DNA from: Sclerodactyla briareus
Lineage: Eukaryota; Echinodermata; Holothuroidea; Dendrochirotida; Sclerodactylidae
NCBI GenBank assembly: GCA_026419785.1
Contig: JAODTK010000300.1
Span: 186,001-250,000 of the forward strand
DNA: 64,000 nucleotides
Reading direction: 5' to 3'
Numbering within the stretch: position 1 is the first letter of the stretch; each line of letters begins with the position of its first letter. Shown here one piece after another: positions 11,381 through 23,789 of this stretch. Under the pieces are notes generated by a model, which saw only the letters and a program-made list of their open reading frames with translations, was not told the origin of the DNA and did no database searches. The translations under genes and the position numbers were made by a program.

Positions 11381-13220
11381 AAAGTGATCACTATATCTCT
11401 CCTTGAACAATGTTCAGGCGAGACAAGAAGGTATTCACTAAGAAATCAATGAGATTATTCTTTGATATTTTGTGAGTGGTTTTTGAATCCCCTCTAGGTT
11501 TGTTTGGTGGACAAGATATTTTCAAAAATTAATGTTTTACGTTCAAACTTGTTTATCGGGATCCTGCCAGTTACCCATGCGATGTGTCACAAGGCAAAAT
11601 TTGCATTGGACAATTGTGCCTTATCACACATTAGGTCTGGGGTTGCGGCTGACCTGAGCAATATAGAAGTGCCAAAAGTCCCGTCTATTTACTTAACCAC
11701 AGGCCTTTAATAAGGTGAAGTATTTTATGGTAATCATAAAACAATTGTAGACAACTTCAGTTTGTTAAACTGAACTTTCAGTTCAGTTTTTATGGGGGAC
11801 AGTATTCACAGTGATCAAGTGTTAACTATAACAGTATCCAGTCGGTCACTGCACAATCTTCCCACATTAAGGCTGAACAATGGAGAAGGGTATTACAGTT
11901 CAGTTTCGTGGGGACAGTATTCAGTGATCAAGTGTTTCGTAATAAATGTCATCAATACTAGTATTCAACTACAATGCCTTCTCAAATCAGAACGTTCGAA
12001 ATAACTGCAGGCGGTCAGGTGAAAGCGATAAAAATTGCATGATAATCGCTCAGCTCAACGAAAAAAAAACAAGAAAGATGTGATTATTAAAACATTGGGA
12101 AGGACCATACCACATTGGGATGGTTTGACAAATAGCGAGCGGGGGTCCTTCAATACTGTGGCAGGGTGTTCGAGCCGTAACGATAGAGAACTTGGTCTTG
12201 TTCGGCATACATTGGAAATTGCATCATATCACGAAACAATATCGTTTAGTGCGACTGGTCCTTCATGCACATGTATATATGATATGGCTTATACAAGAAA
12301 TTGTCTACAACAAGCTGAATCTTGCAAGTCACTGTTCATGAGACCATAACATTCCCCAAGACGAATATTAATAATATATTAATAAAATAATAGAGAGTAA
12401 TGAAATGGAAATTAATATTACAATAATTCTCAAATGGATTGGTGAATATCAGGTCATCTTAAGACACAGACTCGAGAACAGGTGAATGCTATAGAGTGCC
12501 TTCCAGGTTTGTAGTCCGTACAAGTTCGTTGAACCCTTCAGTCAATTTTATGCACTAGTTAGTGGGGTATGGGTGGGGGGGGGACATTTTTACCCACCCC
12601 CCCCCCCCTTTTACCAGGGAAAGGTGAGCATTATTGGAGATGGGTCATACAATTCTTGAACACTGATTGACAAACCTCCAGTGACTTGGATGACTTGTAA
12701 TTCTTGTAAAATGACCCACAATTAAGCCGATCCGAGTGAAATGACACACCCCAAAGTCAGTAGTAGTTTTGGTGATGGGTTGGGGGGGAGAGTGATGTAT
12801 GTATGTGAGTCAATTTGGATTTGACATTGACCCACTGACTATGCTCAGGGTTTAGGCGAGTGCATCGTAACTACAATGAATGGTGGACGGGGGATGCTAT
12901 GGGTCATTCGAAATTTGGTTACGTTGAAAGTTCGCATAGCAAGATGGTCGATTCACGACACAAGAGGTAGGCAATAATTTTACGATACAAGGCACCGACT
13001 GACCTTTCTATGAGCAGTCTGCCTATTAGTTCTGAGCAAAATTTCCTCCAATCTTGAACCGATGTGCTATAACTTTCTGCTACAAGACCTGTACAGTATG
13101 CAACACCATTAATGGAGTTCCTTCTGTGAAGGCCTGCATGCCATAGTGGAGCAGTAGGCCATGACAGGATTCTGTCCCTGAGGACAGATTTGTCTGCCCT
13201 TTGTTCAGGAATTTCACGTT
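11381..13220. other. Unassigned intergenic stretch
   Basis: No gene recognised. G and C runs near 12569-12607 could form a small foldback. TACAGTTCAGTTTCGTGGGG near 11894 echoes AACTTTCAGTTCAGTTTTTA near 11772, together with CAGTATTCA and GTGATCAAGTGTT words, marking a ~120-bp local direct duplication. Confidence 0.45.
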
Positions 13221-13224
13221 GGAG

Positions 13225-13592
13225 TGCACACATTTTGCGGTTATCACGCTCCTATTAGGGATGTTGAACGAAGACATTTCAAACATTGAATTGCACCATT
13301 CTATGGAATTTTCTTGCCTAAAGTTGAATTCTATGATCAATTGACCTTAAAACCAACTGTGGATGAAACATATCAATCAGACCAGGATTGGCAAAAATAT
13401 CCTCCAGTTTTTCAGAAAAATTGCCAACCAATGATGTACAGACCGTAAAAGGTCGCCCGTGAAGTAAGGTCAGCCAATTTCCTGCAGTTTTTGCGTTAAA
13501 AATTTTTTTTTTTTTTTCGGCCAACTCTCACCCAAATCGGCCAAGTCGTTTGTTGCGTCTCCAAGGCACACATTTCTCTAATGGATAGCGTT
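13225..13592 (-). repeat. Dispersed repeat family R5, minus-strand copy
   Basis: Read on the minus strand, it is collinear with 41937-42266. Shared words include AAATTGGCTGACCT, GACCTTTTA, TTGGCAATTTTTCTGAAAA-like, GAATTCAACTTTA, AAAATTCCATA and GTCTTCG followed by CAACATCCCTAATA. Short frames are present on the minus strand (68 and 86 codons) but are not conserved between copies. No element class assigned. Confidence 0.65.
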
Positions 13593-13641
13593 TTTGATCT
13601 GGATATTCTGGGTAGCTTGGTAGTGTTTGGTTTGTCCAAGT

Positions 13642-13905
13642 CAGTGGTTCCCAACCTTTTTCTCTCAATACCCCCTTGCCTTTCGCTTGAAGCCGTTCCC
13701 CTTATGAAACGCATTATAATTGAAGGTTGATAGGTGGGGAGATGCGGAAAGGGTTTAAACTTGCTATGTAATTGTGTTTGTAAACAAGATAACACAACAA
13801 GCCTCAAAATCTGGAAAATAATTAACTCTGTACCATTTTTTCTCTCCCCTGAAATTTTGAAATTTCCCCCCTGGGGGAAATTTCCTCCTGTTTGGGAACC
13901 ACTAG
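13642..13905 (+). mobile_element. hAT (Charlie-type) MITE with perfect 8-bp target duplication
   Basis: Starts CAGTGGTTCCCAACC and ends TTTGGGAACCACTAG, a well-known hAT terminal inverted repeat type. The direct repeat GTCCAAGT flanks it at 13634-13641 and 13906-13913. Near its right end lies the inverted repeat GAAATTTC...GAAATTTC around a C/G block (about 13859-13884). The 264-bp length and lack of coding capacity make it non-autonomous. Confidence 0.9.
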
Positions 13906-13913
13906 GTCCAAGT

Positions 13914-15445
13914 TCTATTAGTAAAGTGTGCATGTTTCCAGGGCAATGGGAATGTATAAAACTGGAACCCCAACATTTGACAATTGCTCATCATTTTTCT
14001 ACACAGTATTCTGAAAATAGGGTCCCTTCCACTCTTCAATATTCAGAACAAATCGCCGCTCTTGCATATTGTAACTATGTGCCCACCAGCTCTCCAGTAC
14101 ATATAACAGTCCGGACGTTTGATGCGCACACGTAGTCGTTTGAATTTTTTTTTAAATCTTTTTTTCTATAGGGAACTCCACTCCGTTGAGCAGAGGATTG
14201 GACCCATACAGGCTAGACCTGGGTATACACTGCGCACCATTGTCTGGCTGTAAACCAAACCAACCCGTCCATTTACCCAGGCAACACAGCATGAGCTCCT
14301 TTTGGGCATATAACACAATGGGGAGAGTGGAGTTGGGGTTAACTTCACCTAAAGGGTAACATTCAACTGTCCCTAGCTACACCTGTATGGGGATCCCAGA
14401 TCCGCATCTTGACGATCGGTCTGTTCACATCGGACGTTTTACCGATGGGGTATAGAAAACACGTAAAAGGCGCGAGAGAGAGTCAGAGAGTTCAGGCAAG
14501 TGGGGAATTCCTCTCCACATGGACCGTCGACCTCAGAGGGTGATGTTCTGCAGACAGTTCCTCTGTGAAGAGAGACAAAAACAACAGATTGTGTTTAGTG
14601 AGCTGGTTGTTTTAATACTGGAATAAATCCTGAACCCGAAAAAGGCTCAGTGATTTCTTGACTGCCGCAAAAGACCTGTTTTTGGATGATATTCTGTGAC
14701 TGACAATTTCCACTCGGACATCCCACACCGGATCCCACCCGGCACGATTCCCCCTACATGGAATTGTCCGGGTTGGAGTTGTCCGGAAAACGATTGTCTC
14801 ATAGCATGATAGCAACTGGCAAAAAGTGACAGCTGTATTGTTCGCATGGAATTGCAACGAACCGGACAGCCAGACAGCTCAGCAACTCCTCGACTCACCT
14901 CTATATCCTGTCCAAGAAACCCAGAACAAATGGGCTAATCGCGCCAGCTCATTTATGGGGACATATGTCATATCTGCACACTTTCCCAATTTTTCCCCCC
15001 AATATGACAATATAATAATAACAATAAAACTCGTACTCATCTGGGGAACACATACTACGTCTAACTTCATCATCCAGCCCGGCAGGGTCGAATTACATGT
15101 TTTACAACCTGGGCATCACACAATCCACTCATATATACATACAACATACACGCACACTCATAACCATTCCTTAACGTGTACTTGGAAATACTTGTTAAGG
15201 GAACGGCCGACTCCCACCTCTGAACGCCCGTCTAATCACCCTTCATAGGCGACCAGTGGGGCCCGGGCGCACTCCACTGGCTCCCCTCAGCGAGCGTGCA
15301 CTCGAGCGTGACTCCCAGCTAATCCATAATAAACGATTTTCAGGAAGCCTACCTGCTAGTTTTTAACCTCTGGGTGCTGCCGATCGCACGGAGTGTTGGC
15401 CTTCGCCCTAACCGATGTAGTACGCCTTAAGATAGTGTTCATGAG
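13914..15445. other. Unassigned stretch with GC-richer block
   Basis: From about 14820 to 15420 the DNA is richer in GC than its surroundings and carries AATAAA at 15328-15333 followed by short unique sequence. That is loosely reminiscent of an LTR end, but I could not find matching ends or a primer-binding site. A 140-codon frame (14826-15248) has low-complexity His/Thr sequence and no domain. Confidence 0.35.
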
Positions 15446-15449
15446 TGCT

Positions 15450-15576
15450 GTACATACATCCATACATACATACATACATACATCATACATACATAATACA
15501 TACATAAATACGCACATATACACATATATCCACACATACATACACACAAACATATACACACACATATACACACATA
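15450..15576 (+). repeat. (TACA)n / (CA)n compound microsatellite
   Basis: TACATACA units with interspersed ATACACACA stretches. It creates opposing short frames of no coding meaning. Confidence 0.95.
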
Positions 15577-16190
15577 ACTGACAGATGACCCAACCTTGAT
15601 TCCTCTGACTTCAATCAGGAATCAAGAAACAGTAACTGGGTTAGTGGTCAGGTTATCTGAATCAATTTGTTTTGTATGTAATTCCCTGGTGAAGTCATAA
15701 ATCTTAGTTCTCCGGCCAATGAGGTCAAGGATATGCAGGGTTGAGCAGCCTGGACATAGCAATCCCTCTGGTAATAACTCTTTGTCTTCTGATTAACTTT
15801 TTTTCTTGTCTCTCTCTCACAACAGGGCGTTTAAACTAGCATGGGGGGAAGAGGGGGGGGGGAGTCAAGCGGTGGAGGAAAATAATGGTCGAACAAATGT
15901 TGTGCCCTGGCCTCTGGTTGTCAGAGGTATCAATCATTAAGCATTAACAGAGCAAGTGAGCTCATTGGGGTAAGGACCTTTACAAAAAAAAAAAAATGGG
16001 GGGGGAAAAACTCGGATCAGACTAATCCATGCATTTATTAGTTTGATTTACTGGTTATATAATGCCTTGGGAAGAAGGGGCCAGGGCCCAGCTAGGCAAA
16101 TGTCTTGGGGCATATGCTTACAGACACTCAACATTTAGTAAGTCAGATAACAAGAGGGCCGAGAGCATTAAAGCCAATAACATTTTCAGC
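15577..16190. other. Unassigned stretch
   Basis: Contains G-run and A-run tracts (about 15842-15862, 15985-16006). No gene recognised. Confidence 0.4.
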
Positions 16191-16195
16191 AGGAA

Positions 16196-16386
16196 TTAAT
16201 CACCCCTGTCCTCGTTACTCTCAGGAATCTTCGAAAGAGTAGTAGAGATTCGCCAGTACCCTTCTACACCCAAAAATCTACAAAACAACCAAAATCTGGA
16301 GCCTGTACAATTTCCGACTAAAGATTTCCTTAGTCAACTGAAGCACGCTTCGAGTGGAAGCATTACACGAGGTGTATAAGTATCAT
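16196..16386 (+). mobile_element. SINE-2, 3' half only
   Basis: Matches the 3' half of the full SINE at 55601-55930: TCACCCCTG, TCTTCGAAAGAGTAG, GAGATTCGCCAGTAC, CTGGAGCCT, TTCCGACTAAAGATTTC and ACACGAGGTGTATAAGTA. The tRNA head and the GGATGGGACGTTAAAT core are missing, consistent with 5' truncation during retrotransposition. Confidence 0.8.
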
Positions 16387-16749
16387 AATGCAGTTATCAG
16401 AATACCGACTTTTGTGCATAGTTGGTCGATGTGATCAACACATTTGGGCACTCTGCAAAAAAAAAGTTTGTTTCCTTCTTTCTTCTTAGTAGCGTCGGCT
16501 TTTTCCCTAACCAATTTGGCCTGATTTCTTTGCCCAAGTTCCTATTGAAATGTTCATAAAATGTGATCAAAATGTACCGTGTAAATTAAGTTTTGACATG
16601 ATGATTTCATTTATCCCTCAAATCATAGAATTAGTCAAATACAAGAATGAAGTGAATTCGTGGAAGGGTTTTAATGCTGCAAAAGTGCATGGCCAGTGGA
16701 AAGCTCACCCCTTGCTAATATATAAGTTGTAGTAATGGTGATCTGATTT

Positions 16750-17045
16750 CTTGTGTCATTATGCTGCATCTGTTTCAATATAATCTTTTTACAGTCAGCG
16801 CAATCAGGTCTTTCAGAAATTTTGCTTTTCTTTCCACTGGAAATACTCGTCCTGTTCTCTGTCGGAATGCTACATCTGTTCCTCTCCTTCTTCAAGTCAA
16901 GGTTGAAAGCTCACCTCTCCATCAGGCTTTTTGTGGATCCTGTAATTTTTTGGGGGTTTTGTTTTGTTTTTCGTGAAGCGCGTAGATCATGCTCTTTGTG
17001 AGTTGTATTTTATGGCTATAAAAATGCACCTTTATTATTTAATTA
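16750..17045 (+). mobile_element. CR1/L2-like LINE 3' fragment
   Basis: One frame reads FFKSRLKAHLSIRLF (around 16888-16932), close to the FKSRLKTHLF motif at the extreme C-terminus of many CR1/L2-type reverse transcriptases. It is followed by a tail with GAAGCGCGTAGATCATG and GGCTATAAAAATG, resembling the SINE-1 tail. The upstream frame is not preserved as a reverse transcriptase. Confidence 0.55.
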
Positions 17046-19640
17046 TTATTCCTTAAAAGATTGGGTCCCCGATGGTTCCAAATCCATTCTCAATTTGTAA
17101 ACATCTCTTTATTATAACCATCCAGGATTTTAAATATCATTATACTCCCCTCACCCTTCATGTTACTCATATCCCCACCAATACCTGTAAGAACTACTAT
17201 AGAGCTGCACCAATCAGGATCTTCAATGACCTGGTATTGGTGGCCTTGTAGTATACACCAGGAGTTTAATAATTAACCTCTCATCAAATATTAACAGCCA
17301 GGTGACCCCTGAAGAGTCCAGACCTTGAACAGGTGTGTAACTCTATAACTACTGACCTGAGTCCATAAACACAAACGAATCATCACAGCTCCAGTATTTA
17401 TTAGCAATAAACTCAGCAAAGAGAGTCCTGTCTGATAGAGCAGGAATTTTGGTCCCTAATTATTGGGGTGGGAATGGGAGGGGGGGGGGGGCGAGGACGC
17501 TTTCTCCCCGAAAAGTTGCTCAGTAAGGAAACTATTTCAGTCGCTGTTTCAGATCGAGAGTGCAGCGATATGTTCTAAATATTAGGAGAGGGGGAGGGGG
17601 GAAAGACCCCATTGTAAAACAAAGGTAACAATGGGAGGGTCAATGTTCCCCCTGTCCCTAGTAGGATCTGTCCTAATGTGTCTAACCCTATTCTGAAGCA
17701 GTATTACTGTTTCACAAAATTCACTCTCACTATTGTTTTGTGATAAAGTACTGTTATTAGCCGTGGAACCTCGCTTTTTGATACAAATCCGCACAATCGT
17801 ACCTCCACTCACACTTAGCGCATTGCCCACACCCCCCCCCCTCTTTAGCATCTCAAAATGTAATGAAATAAACCACTTTTTTAATTACCAAATGAGATGA
17901 CTTGAATGGTCAACCCGTCTCCCTCATCGTGACTCCCCAGGGAAGGAATCAACTCATGGATGCCCCCCCTCCCCTCAATAAAAAAAATCCTGTAGTCCCC
18001 CTGTGGTTCAGACTGTGTTAACAGACCAAGGAAAGTTGATCATTGTTCATAATTCTCCAAAGCAACATGAGGCAAGTACCATCATATTGTATGGCGAGAC
18101 ATAGAACGCTTGGTTGTCCTATCACCCCTCTGCTTAGTGCAGAGAACCAGAATATTGGCAAATCCCCAGCTCCAAACAGAATGCATTTTTTTTTCACCAA
18201 GGTGGATGATTGTGAAAGCTCAGCAGCCCCCCCTACCATGGGCCCCCCCCCTTACCATGGGTGCACATGCTTGGATATATACACCCCCCCCCCCAATCTC
18301 TAGCTTGCTCCACACATCGATTTCTAACGTTTTCACACAGTAATTGCTGGTTCAAAGACCCTTCATCATCCCCTCCCCCCACACTTTCCGCAATAATGTG
18401 CTCCACTGTCCCTAACAGATTTCTGCACATTGGATGGACTATACTTGAATTTCTTTTGGGGCGATCAATCATTGTTCAAAATATGACGAGGGAGAATACT
18501 AATAAATATAAAATGTAAGTTAGGAGTGCTTCGTAAACATCTCTTCAATTAGGACTAAGTAACTACCTAACGTTCCAATGAATTGCTGTTTATCGAGGTA
18601 AACCCTCCAGGTGTGTAACATGGAAATTTTTGAAAATGGGCCTACGGTTTTGAAGAAATCATTCTATGAACCTACGATTGTAAAGAGTCATGCTGGTCAG
18701 GGTGACACATAACACTCACTTACACACCCACATCAAGTGATCGCAAGGCTCCCCTTGAACAAATCAACCCCAGTATGCATGATCGCTGATTTCAATAATA
18801 CTATTTGTCCTCTCATCTCAGAAACAAAACTAAATTGACCTATACCTGTAATATTGGACAGTTTGAGTTCCAAAGATATTCATGGAACAAGTGCTTGGGT
18901 AGTGCAATTCTGCCGTTTGTCCATGTGACCTTGACACGTACCATGCTTACTGTCCTCACACGATTACCCTATCTAACAACGGCTTTCCCCTCAGCCCATT
19001 ATAGAGTGGGAAACATCCCTCAATGGTCTACTATTATTATTTACTGCCTTGTGAAAGCCAAGGGGGACACAGATTAGCCTTCACTGCCCAGTTCTTAGGA
19101 GACTCCATCAACGATCCCTTCATGGCAAGATCTGCTAACCCCGTCTATAATCCTGTTTGGCTCAGTGAGGCGTTAGTGCAATCACTGGCACTGTCAACAA
19201 CCACACCAAGGCATCCCTTATCAGAGACTACAGATACTTGAGATGGTTTATTTAGCACAAGTACGCTACAAAACTTTATGCACTCCTCAAGCCCAACAAT
19301 ATTGACTGGGGTAAACGCATGGATAGTATATATTGATTCCATGTCTCAAAAATGCGATCCTACAGTCTACTTTAGTAGGTTTCCAGTGAAATTTTCATGG
19401 TTCTTTTCAACAAAAGGGGATAAAAAGGGGGAATGGAGAAGGGATTTTTTCGGTTTGCTCAATCACTGAATTGTTCAGTGGTTGAGTGTGAACTATGTGG
19501 GCATGTATGTCATTATGAGCATCCACTTATTGTGCAAATTTTGCAGTTGAATGGGTCTTTACAATACAACACGGTTTAAGTTAAAAATAAGATGATCAAT
19601 AACTTCATTCATACTTGCTGTAAATTCTCCTCTCTGATTG
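17046..19640. other. Unassigned stretch with C/G runs
   Basis: Long G and C runs occur near 17478-17492, 17830-17840, 18245-18252 and 18285-18294, and the word ACCATGGG is repeated at 18235 and 18254. These are probably eroded G/C-run MITEs but I cannot define borders. No gene recognised. Confidence 0.45.
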
Positions 19641-20140
19641 GCTGAATCAGGTCAGCTGACCGTGCTTTAACCGGGTAATGCACGGTGTTAATTGCACGGG
19701 TTAATGCCGGTAGATCGCGAGGGCGATAATGGTGTATTGAATTTGATTGTCTAATGTCACAGCATATGTTAATCATTACAAATGGATGCGATGCCGCACT
19801 ATTGGCCTAGGCAAGGGAGTTGTGCAAATAATGCAAAAATTTGACGCGATTACCAGAGCAATGGAGGTATAGCATATTGAAAGTTTCAAATAGAAGTTTA
19901 TAATTCACGCGAAACACGCGCGAATCGGAGGAGTTTCACGCACAATGCAAAGCGCGTTGATCACAGAGGACGCGTATGGGTTGAGACAATTATTTCTATG
20001 CGAATTCATAGTCATCAGCCAAGCGCCTTGTGCGCACCTATATTCCCAGATGGATTTGAGAGACGTGGTACGTTGTTGTTATAATTTATTCGCGCATGTA
20101 CAAGCCTCTTTGCAATGTCATCGGGGGTTCCTACTTTTAT
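19640..20140. other. CpG-denser patch
   Basis: Visibly more CpG than flanking DNA, e.g. ATCGCGAGGGCG near 19713, CACGCGAAACACGCGCGAA near 19907 and AAAGCGCGTTGATCACAG near 19949. Near 19660-19710 the words GTAATGCACGGTGTTAATT and GCACGGGTTAATGC form imperfect repeats. A 66-codon frame starts at 19945. It could be an unmethylated regulatory patch or exon, but nothing identifies a gene. Confidence 0.3.
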
Positions 20141-20985
20141 CGTAAAGTGGTAAAACGATGGCCGTCTGATCCACTACTTACTAAGAATAAAGTTCGCGTT
20201 ATATGACCATGAACGGGGTAGCACGGTAGATTGTTTTTACCACATGATCATGCACTTCCTCGGGGTGGTTAATTCTAACGATGGATGCACTCGGGCTGCC
20301 GCCAGTAACTAAGTATGGTGTCAAGGTCATAGGAGCAGTCACCCTGGCAGTTCAAACGAACGAACAGTGTGCCAAACGATCTTTCAAGACTCCCCTGACG
20401 AGAAATTACACATTCTTCCAGCACAAACTCGGGCAACGTTAGCTTTTGTGACAAAAATTTTGCATCACCGTACCTTTATTTGGGAGACAGAAATTATCTA
20501 CACCCAAGGAACATAACAAGGACATCATATAATTTCTGTATAACATAAAAATAATCCTTCTCACTCATTACCAGGGATTTTTTTATATAATTTGTTAACT
20601 TGCCCAACAATTGCCCTACGGTAAGTGGACTTCTGTTTTAGGTCAAGATTTTGGTCCTTCAATGCCCTTAATTATCACTGGATGCATATGCATTCACCAA
20701 ATATAAGGCCTGTTTCCTACAATTCGTACCTTCAGGCAGTGAAATATAAAGTTAACGTCAGGCCTGAAACTAAACATAATTCCCCCCAGACTATCTACAA
20801 TAACATAGTCAAACTTGGAATTGATAATTGGTTCAGTTTCTGAAGCGTGGTGACAGTGAACAAAATAGGCTGTACTGATAGAGAACACATAGATTCTTTT
20901 CTATACCCCAAAATTGTTCAGTTGTGAGTATGAAAACACAAAATTCTCGGGCCCATGAACAAAATTCAGAAACTTGTCTGACATT
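20141..20985. other. Unassigned intergenic stretch
   Basis: No gene or repeat recognised. Confidence 0.45.
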
Positions 20986-20987
20986 CT

Positions 20988-21165
20988 ACGTATTTGCCTC
21001 GTGTTTGCTTCACCCGACAGTGCTTTAGATGACTGAAGAAAATCCTTAGTGCAAACTATAAGGCTCCAGATCGGATGTGGAAGGACACCGGCGAATCTCG
21101 CCTACTCTTTTCGAAGAATGCCCCCGGTAACGAGGCAAGGGTGGAAATTCCTGCTCCCTAATTCC
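20988..21165 (-). mobile_element. SINE-2, 3' half, minus strand
   Basis: On the minus strand it matches the SINE at 55601-55930: CTCGTTAC, TTCTTCGAAAAGAGTAGGCG, GATTCGCCGGTGTCCTTCC, CTGGAGCCT, ACTAAGGATTTTCTT and ACACGAGGC. The tRNA head is absent. Divergence looks similar to that of the 16196 copy. Confidence 0.8.
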
Positions 21166-22245
21166 TAACATCCCCCTCCAACAGACGAGAGTGTAGCTTC
21201 ACGGTCGTCACCTGCTTTCCTCATCACGAGCAAGGCGCGGGGTGAAAGTTGGTTCTGTGAACACCCAGGTTTTGACAAAGGGACCTCTGGATTGCAGTCG
21301 GACACTCTACTGTTCCTGCCCCTCACCGCTCTTGAAACTTGTCTGAGTTCCCGTCAGAAGGATAGGCAGGACGCTCACATGGGTCTGCCCCATTCTCCCA
21401 GCAGGCAAGTGGGCAGTGTATATGAAAATAATAGAACTATGATCTTTCCCATAGAATTGCATACCTGTTTTGGTAGCTTTCGGTCCGCACACTGCTGAAC
21501 CTTGTCACACTGAAGGGCGTCAAGTTTTGGAGTGTCCGTGGTTTGAATGGAGATTTCATATTGATGCAGTGTTGTTGCAGATATTCCTTTTTTTTGGGGG
21601 GGGGGGCAGCGATACACCGGGGGCCCTTCAGGAACGTCCAATCTCGTCCGGGAGAGGGGGTTCCAGTGGGTAGAGGGTGCCCTTGAGAACATTTTGAATA
21701 TCTTAGGGTCATAGATGCATGCCTGTGGGCCACATTTCTATCATTTACAGTACAATTAGTGCTAGATATAATCTTTTTTCTCTTCTTCATTTCAAGCTGG
21801 AAACCAGGGCTCGATCCAGAGTGGTCGGCCATCTACCACCACCTTTGACTCGATCATCACATTTGTTTATGATCATCATCTGTTTCATACTAGTAGACCA
21901 GTTCTCTCAGCTGACTGCATGGTTAACTGGAAAAACGAAAACGACACACATGCAGTGTGTGCCACGTGACTCCTCTAAACACCTCCAGACTCTCAACTTG
22001 GACCAGAGGGCATTCACTCAAAAGACCTGCATTCCCCCGAACATGAGGCGAATGAAACTGAGATGAGAGGCTGTTAAACCGCCGACGTCGGAGCATGCCA
22101 CCAGAAAAACGATTCTTTGAAAGAAGGGAAGTGTTGGCAATTGAAATATTCCATGGAAAGAAAAGAAATCTTTCACTAAATGGCCAAACACCATGGGATC
22201 AATTTCTAGAACATTTTTTTTAAGTGAGACAAGGTAGAATTTTGT
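21166..22245. other. Unassigned intergenic stretch
   Basis: A T-run/G-run block at 21590-21607 is present. Around 22069-22089 lies TGTTAAACCGCCGACGTCGG, similar to the Helitron-like hairpins nearby but without CTAG. No gene recognised. Confidence 0.4.
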
Positions 22246-22247
22246 AA

Positions 22248-22290
22248 CTAGAAAATGTCGAGCGGTTAAACCGCCAGACGTAATATCCCT
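22248..22290 (-). mobile_element. Helitron-like 3' terminus
   Basis: On the minus strand the hairpin GCGGTTTAACCGC (22274-22262) is followed 10 nt later by CTAG (22251-22248) and then T, matching the Helitron rule of a short hairpin upstream of CTRR inserted before T. Preceding bases, GGGATATTACG, resemble those of the other termini in this window. Confidence 0.55.
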
Positions 22291-22559
22291 GGTTCTCTTA
22301 TTCAAGAAATTTGGTGAGGCATGAACCGACAATATTCCGTAAAAGAATACAGTTAAGACTTTTTAAGCACAACGTGAGCAGTAATGGGTCATTCCATGAA
22401 TTGAAACAGAAGGGGCCAACCTTTGACATTGATATTTCAGGCCCAAAATCAGTTTCTCCTGGCTTTAGCAATTTCCTACTCATAAGGACTTGCTTGTGTG
22501 ATTCTTCATTCTACTGATCAAACAAGAACTATTTGCATTGAAATATATATACAACATAC

Positions 22560-23160
22560 ACAGGTCTCATAAATTGGATAATACAGGGTTTCATATGTAA
22601 AGGGGACACCAAAGTTTAAAATAATCAAGCCACACAAGCTTTTAATTGTTTTATGCTTGACCTGATTATGGTGTCAGTTTCTGACAGGGATATTAAACAA
22701 ATTCTTCATTTAATGGTAGTTTCAGGTTTTAGGGCCATAAAGAAGCATATTTTTCTGGTATCATATTTAAAGGGGAGTGCGACACCCAAGTGATTTTTGC
22801 TAGATTCGGAAAAATTAGGATAGTTAACCAAAGGCTGTGGGTGTTTCTATAAGCATGACTACGGATATCATTTCAGGAAACATTCTAACAAATCCTTTTA
22901 GGAAGTGTTAGTTTGTCGACTTTGAATTTTCAAAAAGTAAATTTTGGGAGGACACAAAGCCACTGTCAATCTTTTTAAAATCGATTTTTTCCATCTTACT
23001 TGATTTGGTTGCTTCAAACGTTGCCATCATTTGTATTGTCACATGGTCTCCGAAAAATGAAATAACCAACAGAATTTCAGTTTCCTGTTCAGTTTTAAAC
23101 ATATAAAGGGTTTCTATGTAAGCATTTGGGGGGCACCAGAATTTACATGAGTGCAATAAT
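22560..23160 (+). repeat. Degenerate ~200-330 bp tandem repeat
   Basis: Three loosely similar blocks start with TCATATGTAAAGGGGACACC (22590), TCATATTTAAAGGGGAGTGC (22761) and TTCTATGTAAGCATTTGGGG (about 23112). Each is followed by similar AT-rich sequence. Too diverged to define a consensus by eye. Confidence 0.4.
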
Positions 23161-23785
23161 TTTGATCATGATTTTGTGATGCCAATAATTGGTTTATTAC
23201 CCTCTTATGGAAGCTTGGGAAGTTCTCCTTCAGGTCAATTAATACGCATGGGAGATACACAAAAGAGATAGGTGACTGTCCTATAACTCTAGATTTCTAA
23301 TGTCCTTGTCATTGTATGAGTCCCCCCCTATACCAGGACTGTGAGTCATTGTCAAAGGTCAGGTCTGCATTATGTACATTGACCACCCCTAGTTACTAAA
23401 TGGCTTACATTCCTTGAGAAGAACCCCCATAGGCCAGCTTGTCCTATTATTTTTCTACATAATCAGAACAAAAGACGCAGCCCCCCCAAAGACAGACCCC
23501 AGAGTCTTTGTAACTTACTATTTATTGAAAGTGTCCCATATGTGAGGGTCCCTTTTGAATTTGACAATGACCCACATTTGCACCCATGTCCGAGGTATTG
23601 GGGGTGCGCTTACAGTGACAAGTGATAGGGGTGCAAATTTTACCAAGGAGCATTCCTGAGAAATATCCTGAAATTGATAGGACAGAAATTGCTATTCCCT
23701 CTGATTGAAACGATGTGACTAATGGTGAAAACGACACCGTTTAATAAATATGAATCCACAATAGGCCTATAATGCACTTGTATTG
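23161..23785. other. Unassigned stretch
   Basis: No gene recognised. Confidence 0.4.
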
Positions 23786-23789
23786 TATG

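Noticed and set aside
13496..13933. 145-codon minus-strand frame and 133-codon plus-strand frame
   Set aside because: Both run across a hAT MITE with clear target duplications, and part of repeat R5.
14826..15248. 140-codon frame
   Set aside because: Low-complexity His/Thr-rich end next to a microsatellite, no domain, no splice or start context.
14820..15445. Solo LTR
   Set aside because: Has a polyadenylation-like word and GC contrast, but no matching TG...CA ends, target duplication or second copy.
22069..22089. Sixth Helitron-like hairpin
   Set aside because: Hairpin word present but no CTAG or other CTRR at the right distance.
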